NCBI GenBank assembly: GCA_016191845.1
Contig: JACPVF010000007.1
Location: 248,001 to 312,000, forward strand
Source of the DNA: Chloroflexota bacterium
GTDB lineage: Bacteria > Chloroflexota > Anaerolineae > Anaerolineales > Villigracilaceae
Direction of reading: 5' to 3'
Length of the DNA stretch: 64,000 nucleotides
Both the position numbers and the translations under genes were made by a program. This document shows positions 56,401-64,000 of the stretch, one piece after another. Position 1 is the stretch's first letter; each line of letters starts with the position of its first letter. The notes beneath the pieces are model-generated. The model had not been told where the DNA came from, made no database searches, and saw only the letters and a list, made by a program, of their open reading frames with translations.

Positions 56401-56731
56401 CACGGCGCGGCAGGGGCATGTTGTTCTCGTCCAGGGCGGGACGCGCCAGCGGGGTGGGCGTCGAGGACGAGTCGAAGATGGGCGGAGGTGTGGGGGTGGG
56501 AGTCGGCGTGCGGGCACGCTGCGGCTCGGGCGGCAGGATCAGGGTCGAGTCGGCAGGGGCGGGAGATTCTTCGGACGCAGGCTGCGGTTCGGGTTCGGGA
56601 TCAGGCTCCGTCTCGGGGATGAGGTCCGAGGCGGGTTCGAATCCCGTCGGCAGGTCGGGGAGGGTTTCATCCTCCGAGCGCAGCAGGCGGCGCAATCGTT
56701 CGCGGGAGTCTTCGTGTTCGGGTTGGGACAT
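53483..56731 (-). CDS. class A penicillin-binding protein (PBP1-type)
   Basis: Bifunctional peptidoglycan glycosyltransferase/transpeptidase of 1082 residues. A Pro/Thr-rich cytoplasmic tail covers about 1-165. One membrane segment lies near 172-196. The GT51 domain follows, with ATEDKDFYSHPGFD (catalytic Glu262) and GGASTITQQLAR. The transpeptidase domain has SSIK (in RQPGSSIKPITYVAAFE), SNSFN and KTGTT. An Ig/Big-like C-terminal region (about 970-1060) and a 45-residue Thr/Pro-rich tail end the protein. ATG 56731 lies five bases after the MaoC stop. The coding repeat of the tail makes the plus strand strongly G-rich at about 53490-53640. The gene implies a cell wall with peptidoglycan, relevant in a phylum with varied envelopes. 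Confidence 0.93.
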   Translation of the reverse strand: MSQPEHEDSRERLRRLLRSEDETLPDLPTGFEPASDLIPETEPDPEPEPQPASEESPAPADSTLILPPEPQRARTPTPTPTPPPIFDSSSTPTPLARPALDENNMPLPRRVDQIDMAGTRVTRAAYEPPSTGRRPAQQTYVTQPPPAYAPPPAPPALPFWSNIDWRGSMGCLVRGLIASIFLVVILGLCLGSVAVYEYYSIARTLPSVADLKNRASQFETTRILDRNGNLLYEILDPSAGRRTYVPLSKISPNLVAATIATEDKDFYSHPGFDFWAIVRALWQNYLTGGQSGGASTITQQLARALLLSPEERSQRTVTRKAREIILAAEITRRYSKDEILELYLNEIYYGNLAYGIEAASETYFGKPADQLTLAEASFLAGLPQSPAVYDIYTNRETTLLRQQQVLVLMYEDSQSQNCIPVSNSPSPVCVDALAASTAADDMKNRTFNSPNIDTHYPHWVNYVRSLLEEQYDAQTIYRSGFTIYTTLDPTLQDEAQRLVTEQIATLVDKNAHNGALVAIRPSTGEILAMVGSPDFNNDAISGQVNMALSQTRQPGSSIKPITYVAAFEKGWTPSTLIWDVPSEFPPSGDPNDTRPPYIPVNYDGRSHGPVTVRVALSNSFNIPAVKALNFIGIYGKGGMVEMAKRLGITSLTRDDYGLALTLGGGDVSLLEMTGAFSVFANSGQRVPPVAILKITDYAGNVVYEYKPQPGEQVIRAEHAYLISSILSDNDARSWMFGRNSVLSLPFPVAAKTGTTNDFRDNWTLGYTPDLVTGVWVGNADYTPMVNTTGLTGAAPIWSQFMTFAVPYLTNNNPTPFNRPPGVVDTVVCSLSGTQPSNTCKQQYTEVFASDQPPLPASQDLLRRINLDLWTLLEASNACKDFTDSENVFNVTDPWARKWLESGEGRDWLDQHDMPRRPVYAPERECRADDPHPQLELALSDGQQITSPILEIKGTADATGLFESWKLELGLGADPNNWVLLNGGNSPVKNGTLHLVDLSNLPNGVFTLKLTVVGKNGEVSKSVRLNLDLATPTPPPTSTELPPTLPPPTLPPPATDTPTSPPPPATETPTPTPTPTETPTTGP

Positions 56732-56736
56732 GGCGT

Positions 56737-57186
56737 TTACTGTGGTTTGGACGCCACCAGAACCACCCAGGTTCCCTTCATCACGGTTTCGTCCTTTTGA
56801 TTTTTCACGTCGAAGACGATGGTGACGGAACCACCGCCCAACCGCGGAAGAGGCTTGGTCTCGGTGACGGTCATCTCGGCGTGGATGGTGTCACCGATGA
56901 AGACGGGCTTGCTGAACTTCCACTCGTTGATCTCGCGGAAGGCGATGACAGTGCCTTCGAGCACACCCGTGCGCATGGCCAGGCCCGAGGTAATGGCCAC
57001 GCCCAGCAGGCCATGCGCCACGCGCTGACCGAACGGGGTGGTTTTGGCGAACTCGGCGTCGGTGTGGATCTGGTTGAAATCGCCCGAGAGCCCGGCGAAG
57101 GTAAAGATGTCGCTCTCGGCGATGGTGCGGCCCACGGTGACGATCTTCTGGCCGACGGTGAACTCCTCGAAATACAAACCTGGCAT
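56737..57186 (-). CDS. MaoC-like hotdog dehydratase
   Basis: Protein of 149 residues with the MaoC/R-hydratase hotdog fold. The active-site segment AGLSGDFNQIHTDAEFAKTTPFGQRVAHGLLGV has Asp and His of the hydratase dyad (given here only as FNQIHTDAEFAK and VAHGLL). It probably hydrates trans-2-enoyl-CoA thioesters. The frame opens at 57237, but ATG 57186 has GAGGAG before it. It is the first gene of the MaoC-PBP-creatininase run; the metabolic link to the wall gene is not evident. Confidence 0.88.
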   Translation of the reverse strand: MPGLYFEEFTVGQKIVTVGRTIAESDIFTFAGLSGDFNQIHTDAEFAKTTPFGQRVAHGLLGVAITSGLAMRTGVLEGTVIAFREINEWKFSKPVFIGDTIHAEMTVTETKPLPRLGGGSVTIVFDVKNQKDETVMKGTWVVLVASKPQ

Positions 57187-57318
57187 GGTCTTCTCCTCTT
57201 TTTCGTAAACGATGCTTTCCTGACAGTTTAACAACAAAAACGGACGATGGGTTCAGTTTTTTGGACGAGCGGATTCTTTCCCTGGAATTTCGGCGGGTTG
57301 CTGTCCGAATTATACCCT

Positions 57319-57347
57319 TTGACCTTCCGCCCATCTGCCCGTACAAT
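57319..57347 (+). promoter_or_regulatory. sigma-70-type promoter of a leaderless gene
   Basis: TTGACC (57319-57324), a 17-base spacer and TACAAT (57342-57347) form a complete promoter. ATG 57354 starts only six bases later, so the mRNA should be leaderless. Confidence 0.75.
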
Positions 57348-57353
57348 AGAACC

Positions 57354-59726
57354 ATGCGCAATTGGTCTCTTGGCCCCGGCGACCCGCTGTTTTTGACCCT
57401 GGCAGCGGATTCCCGCCTGTGCACCCCCGATTACCTCAACGACCACATCTGGGAACTCGATCTGGGCGGCGGCGAGCCGGCCGCCCTGTCGCTGCGCACC
57501 ACCTATGGTCTGCGCGCGCGCTCGATGCGCCTGTTCCTGCGCTTCACCGAAAACGGACAATCCATCACCGACCCTTCGGCCTTCGCGGTCGGTCCACGCC
57601 TGAAACGCTTCCACCCCAATTTCCTCTGGCTCGAATTCTCCCCCATCGAAGGCCTCGATGCCGACGCCGAATTCTGGGTGCCCGACTCCAACTCTCTGGC
57701 CGGGCGGGTGACCCTGGTCAACCGCAGCACCGCCACCCGCCAGATCCGCCTGGAGGTGTGTGCCGCGTTGGTCCACCTGGGCGGGCAGAACATGATGCCG
57801 GTCCAACAGCAGATGGTCAACGTGTTGGCCGGCGGCACGGGGGGACTCTTCCCGGTCCTGTTCATGACCGGCGGCCCCAAGCCCGGGCCGGGTCCGCACC
57901 CCTCACTGGCCCTGGACCTGGAGCTGGGTCCCGGGGCGACCCGCCGGGTCGCTTTTGCCCAGGCCGCCCGTGAAAGCCTGCCCACCTCCTTCGAACTGGC
58001 ACGTCACACCGCTGCCCGCCCGTGGGAGGCCGAGCGCGCCCGCATCGAGCGCACCTGCGAGTCCAGCCTGTACGACATCCACACCGGCGACTCAGACTGG
58101 GACGCCGCCCTGGCCCTCTCGCAGACCGCCGCCTTCGGCCTGCTCCTGCGCGGCACCGACCACCTTCCGCGCACCACGTTCGTCCTCTCGCGCCAGCCCG
58201 ACCACGGCTACTCTCACAAGGGCGACGGCACCGACTATCCCCCCGCCTGGAACGGACAGACTCCGCTCGAAGCGCATTATCTTTCCAGCCTGCTGCCCGG
58301 CGCACCCGCCACAGGACGCGAATTCCTGCTCAATTTCCTGGCCGCACAAGGCGAGAACGGCGAGATCGACAACAAGCCCGGGCTCGGCGGTCAGCGCGGA
58401 AAACTGCTGGCCGCTCCCCTGCTGGCCTCCCTGGCCTGGAGCCTGCACCAGTCCAACCCCGACCCCGCCTTCCTCGAACGGGTCTTCCCCAAACTCCAAA
58501 AATTCTTCTGGTCGTGGTTCTCCCCTGACCATGATCCCCAACGCGACGGCGTCCCCGAATGGACGCACCTGCTCCAAACCGGCTTCGAAGACAACCCGCT
58601 CTTCGACGTCTGGCATCCCTGGTCCCAAGGCGTGGACATTGGCACCGTCCACAGCCCGGCTTTGTGCGCCATGCTCTACCGCGAGTCTCGCTGCCTGCTC
58701 CTGATGGCGAAGGCGCTCGGCTCGACGGAGGATTTCAGCCTGCTCGAACTCCAGGCGGAGAAACTGCACGCGTTGGTCGAAGCCAGTTGGGATGCCTCCT
58801 CCGCCCTGTACACCTACACCGACCGCGACACCCATCTGAGCCCGCGCGGCAAGATCCTCGTGCGCGGCAAGGAGGGCGCGGGCTCCTTCCGCCCGAAGGC
58901 TGAGTTCGAGAATCCCGTCCGCCTGCAGATCGAGATTCGGACCAAGAGTCACACCACGAAGCGCCCCGAGGCGGAGATCGGCGAGTATGCCCTCAAGGGT
59001 GAACCCGAGATCATCGAAGGCCATCGCTTCCAGTGGCAGAGCGGCGGGTTGGTGGCGACCAGCCAAAAGGTCTATACCCAGGTGGGACGCGTGCGCGTGC
59101 GCGGCTTGGACCCGAAGGACAAGGTCATCGTCCGCACCGTGGATTTGACCTCTGAGGATCAGACCCTGCTCCTGCCGCTTTGGGCGGGCATGTCGGACCC
59201 ACAGCACGCCCAGGCCATGATCGGGCGCACCATCCTGGCGGCGGATCGCTTCGACCGCCCCTTCGGGCTGCCCGCCCTGCCATCCCTGCCGACGCCTGAA
59301 GCGGATTCCGTTGGGATGAGCGTGCACCTGCCCTGGAATCATCTGATCGGCGAGGGGCTGCTGGCTTACGGCTTCCGCGATGAAGCCGCCCGCCTGACAG
59401 CCCACCTGATGAACGCCGTCATCCAGAACCTCAAGCAGATGCGCGCCTTCTACCAGCGCTATCATGCTGAGCGCGGGACGGGCATCGGCGAGCGCAACGC
59501 CCTGAGCGGACTCGCCCCTGTGGGCTTGTTTCTGCATGCCCTGGGTGTGACGGTCTTCTCGCCCACGCGCGTGCGCCTGGAAGGGCGCAATCCCTACCCC
59601 TGGCCGGTCACCGTCAAATATCGCGGCCTGACCGTGGTCCGCAACCTGGAGGACACGGTCGTCACCTTCCCGAACGGCTCCACCGTCCGCGTGACGGATA
59701 CGGCGCCCGTGATCGTCACCCCTTAA
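57354..59726 (+). CDS. six-hairpin glycosidase-like protein (GH63/debranching type)
   Basis: Protein of 790 residues. An N-terminal beta-rich domain (about 1-220) is followed by an (alpha/alpha)6-type barrel. PAWNGQTPLEAHYLSSLLPG and ENGEIDNKPG precede VPEWTHLLQTGFEDNPLFDVW, then WSQGVDIGTVHSPALCAMLYRES, as in glycogen debranching and GH63-like enzymes. A beta-like insertion (about 510-610) interrupts the barrel before the MSVHLPWNHLIGEGLLAYGF and RNALSGLAPVGLFL end. The open frame begins at 57261, but the promoter fixes the start at ATG 57354 and the mRNA is likely leaderless. Substrate unknown; the catalytic Asp and Glu cannot be assigned with confidence. Confidence 0.75.
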   Translation: MRNWSLGPGDPLFLTLAADSRLCTPDYLNDHIWELDLGGGEPAALSLRTTYGLRARSMRLFLRFTENGQSITDPSAFAVGPRLKRFHPNFLWLEFSPIEGLDADAEFWVPDSNSLAGRVTLVNRSTATRQIRLEVCAALVHLGGQNMMPVQQQMVNVLAGGTGGLFPVLFMTGGPKPGPGPHPSLALDLELGPGATRRVAFAQAARESLPTSFELARHTAARPWEAERARIERTCESSLYDIHTGDSDWDAALALSQTAAFGLLLRGTDHLPRTTFVLSRQPDHGYSHKGDGTDYPPAWNGQTPLEAHYLSSLLPGAPATGREFLLNFLAAQGENGEIDNKPGLGGQRGKLLAAPLLASLAWSLHQSNPDPAFLERVFPKLQKFFWSWFSPDHDPQRDGVPEWTHLLQTGFEDNPLFDVWHPWSQGVDIGTVHSPALCAMLYRESRCLLLMAKALGSTEDFSLLELQAEKLHALVEASWDASSALYTYTDRDTHLSPRGKILVRGKEGAGSFRPKAEFENPVRLQIEIRTKSHTTKRPEAEIGEYALKGEPEIIEGHRFQWQSGGLVATSQKVYTQVGRVRVRGLDPKDKVIVRTVDLTSEDQTLLLPLWAGMSDPQHAQAMIGRTILAADRFDRPFGLPALPSLPTPEADSVGMSVHLPWNHLIGEGLLAYGFRDEAARLTAHLMNAVIQNLKQMRAFYQRYHAERGTGIGERNALSGLAPVGLFLHALGVTVFSPTRVRLEGRNPYPWPVTVKYRGLTVVRNLEDTVVTFPNGSTVRVTDTAPVIVTP

Positions 59727-59729
59727 ACA

Positions 59730-59758
59730 AAAACGCCTTCCATTCAGGAAGGCGTTTT
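59730..59758. terminator. bidirectional intrinsic terminator
   Basis: A perfect 12-bp stem (AAAACGCCTTCC with GGAAGGCGTTTT) and a five-base loop lie between the convergent glycosidase-like gene and the small membrane protein gene. Confidence 0.9.
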
Positions 59759-59774
59759 GATTCGTGATTGCGTG

Positions 59775-60173
59775 TTACCGCGCCCAGCCGCCCGGCAGGC
59801 GGGACACACCCACGTACACGAAGAAGAGCGCGAACAAGACCGCGAACAACGCATTGCGAAAGCGCATCTTGTCCGTGGCGTTCTTCCAGCGTGCAGGCAG
59901 GTGAGCCACCACAGCGGCCACCAACATCACGGCCATGTGCTCGAAGCGATACGGAGGCCAGGCCGAGGTCGCGATCCCTGACCAGACGAAATAGATCAAA
60001 CCGAGCAGCACCTGCAGGTCCATCAGACCGCTGAAGCCCGAGGACAGGCCGCGGTCCATGGACTTGAACGCACCGCCTGTGAACGCGCCAATGGCAAACT
60101 TGATGATGGCCACAAAGGCCACGAGCACGATCAGCCAGCGCACGATGGAATGGATCATCAACAAAATACTCAT
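59775..60173 (-). CDS. small four-helix membrane protein
   Basis: Protein of 132 residues with four hydrophobic segments (about 8-30, 47-65, 78-92 and 107-125). It starts MSILLMIHSIVRWLIVLVAF, with a conserved-looking His8 and Arg12 in the first helix and His79 in the third. The His-Ser-x-x-R-W start resembles small membrane proteins often labelled cytochrome-b-like, but heme binding cannot be claimed. ATG 60173 has AAGGAG seven bases upstream. It follows the topoisomerase gene by 43 bases on the same strand. Confidence 0.65.
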   Translation of the reverse strand: MSILLMIHSIVRWLIVLVAFVAIIKFAIGAFTGGAFKSMDRGLSSGFSGLMDLQVLLGLIYFVWSGIATSAWPPYRFEHMAVMLVAAVVAHLPARWKNATDKMRFRNALFAVLFALFFVYVGVSRLPGGWAR

Positions 60174-60216
60174 CGAATGTCTCCTTGTCGTCGTGTAGTA
60201 TTTTCGATAAAAATTC

Positions 60217-62766
60217 TTACTTCTTCTTCGCAGGCTTGGACTTCGCCGCAGGCTTCTTAGCCGTTTTAGCGGGAGCGGACTTCTTTGCAGCCGCGGGTTT
60301 CTTCTTCGGCTCTTCAGCCTTCTTCGAGACGTACTTCTCGACCTGCCAGCCGAGCGTGACGCTGGTCACCGCATCGCCAGCCTTGACCTCGACCAGCGCG
60401 TCGCCGCGGGTGGCGGCGCGTTTGCGCAGTTGTGCCTCGTCCAGGCGGTGCGACTTGGCGGCGGCTTTTAGCAAATGGACCGTGGCGATCCAGTTGCCCT
60501 TGCCCATTACCATGCCCGCCAGCTTGACGCCGCGCGGCATATCCCAGGCGATAACGCCCTTGCCGTAGCGGCCCTGGGCGGGGAAATCCTTCGGTTCGAC
60601 GCGCTTGGCCTTGCCATCCGTGCCCATCAGGAAGATCTCACCCTGCGCAGGGATGACCTCCGCGCCGATGACCTCCTGGCCGACATCCAGCTTGATGCCG
60701 TTGACGCCCGCCGCAATCAAGCCCATCGCGCGGACTTCGTCCTCCTTGAAGCGGATGGCCATGCCTGAGGACGTGGCCAACAGAATATCCTTCTTGCCGT
60801 CGGTCAACGCCACCCATCCGAGGGCGTCGCCGTCGTTGACGCGCGCCAACACGAAGGTCTGCGCCGAGGGACCGGGCAGTTCGCTGATGGCGCTCTTCTT
60901 GACCATGCCGCCGCGCGTGACGGTCAGCACGCAGGTTTCTTCGGGGAAGTCCGCGCGTTTGGCGGGCAGAGAGAAGACCGCAGCCAGTTCGTCGCTTTCC
61001 TTGAGCGGCGAGACCTTGAAGTAGGGCGCGCCATCCGAAAGTTTCTCGGCCTCGGGCACGGTGTGGACTCCGACTGCAGCGGCGGTCCCGTTCGTCGAAA
61101 CGAGATACAGCACATCGGTCGTGTTGACACGCACCAGCCACTTGGGGGCGTCGGTGCCGCTCGGGCGCGGGGCCTTGTCGTCGTGGGTGCGGGCGGCCAA
61201 TCCGTCGGCGGTGATTCCCACCCAGACGGTCTGATCGGGGATCAGGTCGGTGGCGGTCAACAGCTTGGCGGCCTTGCCTGCCTTGACGCTCACGATCTGT
61301 GTGCGGCGGCGGTCGCCATAAGCGGCCCTGACCTTGAGCAGTTCCTCCGAGACCACGCCGCGCATCTTCTTCGGCGACTTGAGCAGCTCGGTCAGTTCCT
61401 TGATGAGTGCGCTGACTTCCTTGTACTCAGTCTCGATCTTCTTGCGTTCGAGCGCAGCCAGGCGACGCAACTGCATATCGAGGATGGCATTGGCCTGGAG
61501 TTCGGTCAGCTTGTAGCGCTTCATCAACCTGGTGCGCGCGGCGTCCACGTCGGCGGCGGAGCGGATGAGTTCGATGATCTCGTCCAGATTCTTGAGCGCG
61601 ACCAGATAACCTTCGAGGATGTGGGCGCGGGCTTTGGCCTTTTCGAGATCATATTCAGCACGGCGCTTGATGACCGTCAGGCGGTGTTCGAGGTAGACGC
61701 GCAGGGCCTGCTTGAGGGTCAGGGTGCGGGGTTCGCCGTCGACCAACGCCAGCAGGTTGATGCTGAAGGCTGACTGCATCGGTGTGCGTTTGTAGAGCGC
61801 GGCCAACACCTTCTCGGGCTCGGCGTTCTTGGTCAGTTCGATGACGATGCGCATGCCCTGGCGGTCGGATTCATCGCGCAGGTCCGAGAGACCTTCGAGC
61901 TGACCGTCTCGCACCAACTCCGCAATACGCTCGATCAGGCTGGATTTGTTGACCTGATACGGCAACTCGGTGACGATGATGCGGCTCTTGCCGCGTTCCA
62001 TTTCTTCGATATGGGCCTTGGCCTGGATGGTGACACGGCCGCGCCCCTTGCCATAGGCCTCCTCGATGGCCTCCTCGCCCTTCTGCTCGACGATGATCCC
62101 ACCCGTGGGGAAATCTGGACCCTGGACGAATTCCATTAAATCTTCGACGTTGATGTCGTCGAGTTTTTCCCATTTTTCGAGCATGTACACGAGCGCATCC
62201 ACCACCTCGCCCAAATTGTGCGGCGGGATGGAGGTGGCCATGCCGACGGCGATACCCGTCGCGCCGTTTACCAGCAGGTTGGGGATGGCGGCAGGCAACA
62301 CGGACGGTTCTTCGAGCGTGTCGTCGAAGTTGCCCGTGAAATCGACCGTGTCCTTGTTGATGTCGCCCAGCATGTCCATGGCAGGGTTGGCCAGGCGGGC
62401 CTCGGTATAACGCATCGCAGCGGGCGGATCTCCATCCACCGAGCCAAAGTTACCCTGTCCATCGACGAGCATGGTGCGCATCGAGAAATCCTGCGCAAGG
62501 CGCGCCATGGCCTCGTACACGGACGCGTCGCCGTGCGGATGATATTTGCCCAGCACCTCGCCGACGATACGAGCGGATTTCTTGTAAGCGCTGTCGGCGC
62601 GGATGCCCATGTCGTACATGGCGTACAGGATGCGGCGTTGCACGGGCTTGAGTCCGTCACGGGCGTCGGGCAGGGCGCGCGAGACGATCACGGACATGGC
62701 GTAATCGAGGTACGCCTGCTGCATCTCGTGGTCGATGTCAATTTTGCGGATCGCGTGGGTGGCCAT
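60217..62766 (-). CDS. gyrA: type IIA topoisomerase A subunit (GyrA/ParC)
   Basis: DNA-breaking subunit of 849 residues. It starts [20 protein letters not shown] in the usual way. Tyr120 in AMRYTEARL is the catalytic Tyr. [12 protein letters not shown] carries Ala81 where E. coli GyrA has the quinolone-contact Ser83. The C-terminal beta-pinwheel is present (about 500-805), but the GyrA box (QRRGGKG type) expected near 525-540 is replaced by a segment reading [15 protein letters not shown]. The protein ends in a Lys/Ala/Pro-rich histone-like tail. The open frame begins at 62853 inside a palindrome. ATG 62766 with GGAG is the true start. Symbol provisional: it may be ParC. Confidence 0.88.
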   Translation of the reverse strand: MATHAIRKIDIDHEMQQAYLDYAMSVIVSRALPDARDGLKPVQRRILYAMYDMGIRADSAYKKSARIVGEVLGKYHPHGDASVYEAMARLAQDFSMRTMLVDGQGNFGSVDGDPPAAMRYTEARLANPAMDMLGDINKDTVDFTGNFDDTLEEPSVLPAAIPNLLVNGATGIAVGMATSIPPHNLGEVVDALVYMLEKWEKLDDINVEDLMEFVQGPDFPTGGIIVEQKGEEAIEEAYGKGRGRVTIQAKAHIEEMERGKSRIIVTELPYQVNKSSLIERIAELVRDGQLEGLSDLRDESDRQGMRIVIELTKNAEPEKVLAALYKRTPMQSAFSINLLALVDGEPRTLTLKQALRVYLEHRLTVIKRRAEYDLEKAKARAHILEGYLVALKNLDEIIELIRSAADVDAARTRLMKRYKLTELQANAILDMQLRRLAALERKKIETEYKEVSALIKELTELLKSPKKMRGVVSEELLKVRAAYGDRRRTQIVSVKAGKAAKLLTATDLIPDQTVWVGITADGLAARTHDDKAPRPSGTDAPKWLVRVNTTDVLYLVSTNGTAAAVGVHTVPEAEKLSDGAPYFKVSPLKESDELAAVFSLPAKRADFPEETCVLTVTRGGMVKKSAISELPGPSAQTFVLARVNDGDALGWVALTDGKKDILLATSSGMAIRFKEDEVRAMGLIAAGVNGIKLDVGQEVIGAEVIPAQGEIFLMGTDGKAKRVEPKDFPAQGRYGKGVIAWDMPRGVKLAGMVMGKGNWIATVHLLKAAAKSHRLDEAQLRKRAATRGDALVEVKAGDAVTSVTLGWQVEKYVSKKAEEPKKKPAAAKKSAPAKTAKKPAAKSKPAKKK

Positions 62767-62779
62767 AAAACTCCAATAC

Positions 62780-62827
62780 CTCTCACCCCATCCGCTCTCC
62801 CTGAAGGAGAGAGACAAGAGGCGAGGG
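62780..62827. repeat. imperfect palindrome upstream of the topoisomerase gene
   Basis: The arms CTCTCACCCC...CTCTCCCT and AGGAGAGAG...GGCGAGGG form a long imperfect hairpin, 14 bases before the start codon. It has the look of dispersed repetitive palindromes and would fold in the leader RNA. Confidence 0.45.
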
Positions 62828-62920
62828 AAAATATGTTCTAAGTTGCGGGGCAATCTTACGGGGAAAGGGGCGGGGCGTCAAGTGCGGTTTGAGTTAAGGA
62901 GGGGGAAATTCAATCATTAT

Positions 62921-64000
62921 TTATTTTTTATTTCCTTCCAAGGCAAGAAAAACAAATAATGGCTGTTTTCTGGTTTCTTTTATCCTTTCTGAAGTTCCAG
63001 AATATCCACCCAGAAAATTTTCTTTGATCACTCCGGCCCCTAATCCAGATACTGCACTTAAAGTTAAATCAATATTTCCAAAAACAAAAGCTGCCCCGGC
63101 AGAAAGGCCAATAATCACGCCACTTGCAATTGCCTTCATTCGCAGGTCAGATTTTATACTTTCCCATTCCTGTTGTAAAACAGAATACTCTGCCTTTAGT
63201 CTATCAATAAAATCAAAAGTTTTCGCTTCAAGTGTATGCAAATTTTGTTTTTCTGAACTTAGCATCCACATATCTCTTAGATAAACTCTAAACCTACTCA
63301 AGTAACCCTTTTTTCTAAGCATTAATGCATCTTGCAACGAAACATTGTGTAAAAATGGAAAATCTAATTGTTGAAATGAGATACCTAATTGCTGAAATAT
63401 ATCTGTTTGAGTCTCCCTACCTCTTTCGATCTCGGATAGTTCTTGATAAATGAATTGGTGTTCAAAAATAAGAAATGCACCAATAGTATCTGCAATATCA
63501 TTTGCTACTAAAAGTGATGTGCCAAAACTAAAATCAATTATTTGCCCTCTCTGAGAGCTCTTAAAATATTTATCATAAAACTCCTGATTTAATCTAAAAC
63601 GTATTGGGTACTTTTCTTCATAATCTTTTGCTAAACTTAGCAATTCATCTTTATCCTCAAGAGAATATTTATCACCCATTTTATCCAATACGTCTAACAC
63701 AGAGAAACGGTTTACTTCTTCCACACTTAGCAGGAGTCTCAAAGTCATGAATTTACCGTAATCTTCATTGACTTTTTTCTTTGTCAAGATAGGCAACAGC
63801 ATAGACCATTTACGCAAAATTGAATCCCGTAGTTCTGGCTTGTAATAAAGCAAGCTTGGTATAACAATAACAATTTCTTCCCTAATCCACTCCTCCAGTG
63901 CACAAAGGCCCAGAGCTCTATTTACTAAAACTTCTACCCATGCTGCCGGACGTTCTGCGATTTGGTTATATGGCAAATCATTAAAAGGATCTATTAATAC
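62921..64000 (-). CDS. hypothetical membrane-anchored protein, 5' end outside the window
   Basis: The frame stays open to the last base of the window (360 codons), so the start lies beyond 64000 and the protein is partial. I recognise no family. Most of it is helical and charged. A predicted coiled segment (AKTFDFIDRLKAEYSVLQQEWESIKSDL; given only as FDFIDRLKAEY and LQQEWESIK) precedes two hydrophobic stretches (MKAIASGVIIGLSAGAAFVFG and DLTLSAVSGLGAGVI). The C-terminal tail is basic. Low GC and A/T-ending codons contrast with the topoisomerase gene. Possibly part of a transferred segment. Confidence 0.6.
   Translation of the reverse strand, partial: VLIDPFNDLPYNQIAERPAAWVEVLVNRALGLCALEEWIREEIVIVIPSLLYYKPELRDSILRKWSMLLPILTKKKVNEDYGKFMTLRLLLSVEEVNRFSVLDVLDKMGDKYSLEDKDELLSLAKDYEEKYPIRFRLNQEFYDKYFKSSQRGQIIDFSFGTSLLVANDIADTIGAFLIFEHQFIYQELSEIERGRETQTDIFQQLGISFQQLDFPFLHNVSLQDALMLRKKGYLSRFRVYLRDMWMLSSEKQNLHTLEAKTFDFIDRLKAEYSVLQQEWESIKSDLRMKAIASGVIIGLSAGAAFVFGNIDLTLSAVSGLGAGVIKENFLGGYSGTSERIKETRKQPLFVFLALEGNKK

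Noticed and set aside
58092-59537. 481-codon minus-strand frame in the glycosidase-like gene
   Set aside because: Antisense shadow; the plus-strand frame has a full promoter and a folded-domain pattern.
62767-62853. 29-codon N-terminal extension of the topoisomerase
   Set aside because: It is encoded by the palindrome. Family proteins start at the [12 protein letters not shown] region, and GGAG precedes ATG 62766.

Overview
The window looks like chromosomal DNA of a filamentous or heterotrophic Chloroflexota, most likely class Anaerolineae. This is inferred from gene style, not from a marker search. The clues are lipoproteins whose lipobox is followed by Thr/Pro-rich linkers, a very long SecA (1337 residues) with an insertion in the helical domains, many GAF-rich sensor proteins, LuxR-type two-component genes, extended -10 promoters and some apparently leaderless genes. 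Housekeeping parts are GC-rich. Several accessory stretches (about 1-2530, 11300-16900 and 62900-64000) are clearly more AT-rich.

Layout. 1-2530: decayed or unknown sequence, then a WD40-like lipoprotein. 2631-10592 (minus): acnA, an adenosine-deaminase-family gene and secA. 10877-11269: an HU/IHF-like protein. 11395-16580 (minus): an AT-rich four-gene surface cassette of two lipoproteins (one with a von Willebrand A domain) and two polytopic membrane proteins. 16943-22375: a compact signalling locus, discussed below. 22493-27028: dnaE and a small SpeD-like gene. 27077-49223 (minus): a 22-kb signalling region. It holds a kinase/regulator pair (46581-49223, 45784-46584), a terminator, and then a tightly packed run of a hybrid kinase, three kinase-less GAF receptors and a giant PAS/GAF kinase. 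The run ends with a threonine-synthase-like enzyme fused to a receiver domain, a stand-alone receiver and a second threonine synthase. 49371-52748 (plus): epimerase, GNAT and a formyltransferase-like/glycan-related protein. 52791-57186 (minus): creatininase-like, class A PBP and MaoC. 57354-59726: a six-hairpin glycosidase-like protein. 59775-62766 (minus): a small membrane protein and a GyrA/ParC-type topoisomerase subunit. The last gene, 62921-64000 (minus), runs off the window.

The most exciting find is 16943-21147. It contains a NarL/LuxR response regulator, an isoprenyl-diphosphate-synthase-like protein, an easily missed 48-codon peptide gene with two tryptophans near its C-terminus, and a polytopic PDZ-bearing HisKA_3 histidine kinase. 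These are the four parts of the Bacillus comQXPA quorum-sensing system (ComA, ComQ, ComX, ComP). Here the genes are rearranged: comA-like converges on comQ-like, and comX-comQ diverge from comP. As I recall, comQXPA loci have been described only in Bacillota, so this would be a first, or a parallel prenylated-peptide system, in Chloroflexota. A membrane-bound XRE-family regulator follows directly, with three helically phased 8-bp repeats before its start, and may be an output.

Second in interest is the threonine-synthase/receiver fusion inside a sensory operon. Further notes cover a palindrome inside dnaE, a topoisomerase subunit lacking a recognisable GyrA box, and several repeat-like palindromes. 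I recognised no tRNA, rRNA, CRISPR array or insertion sequence.
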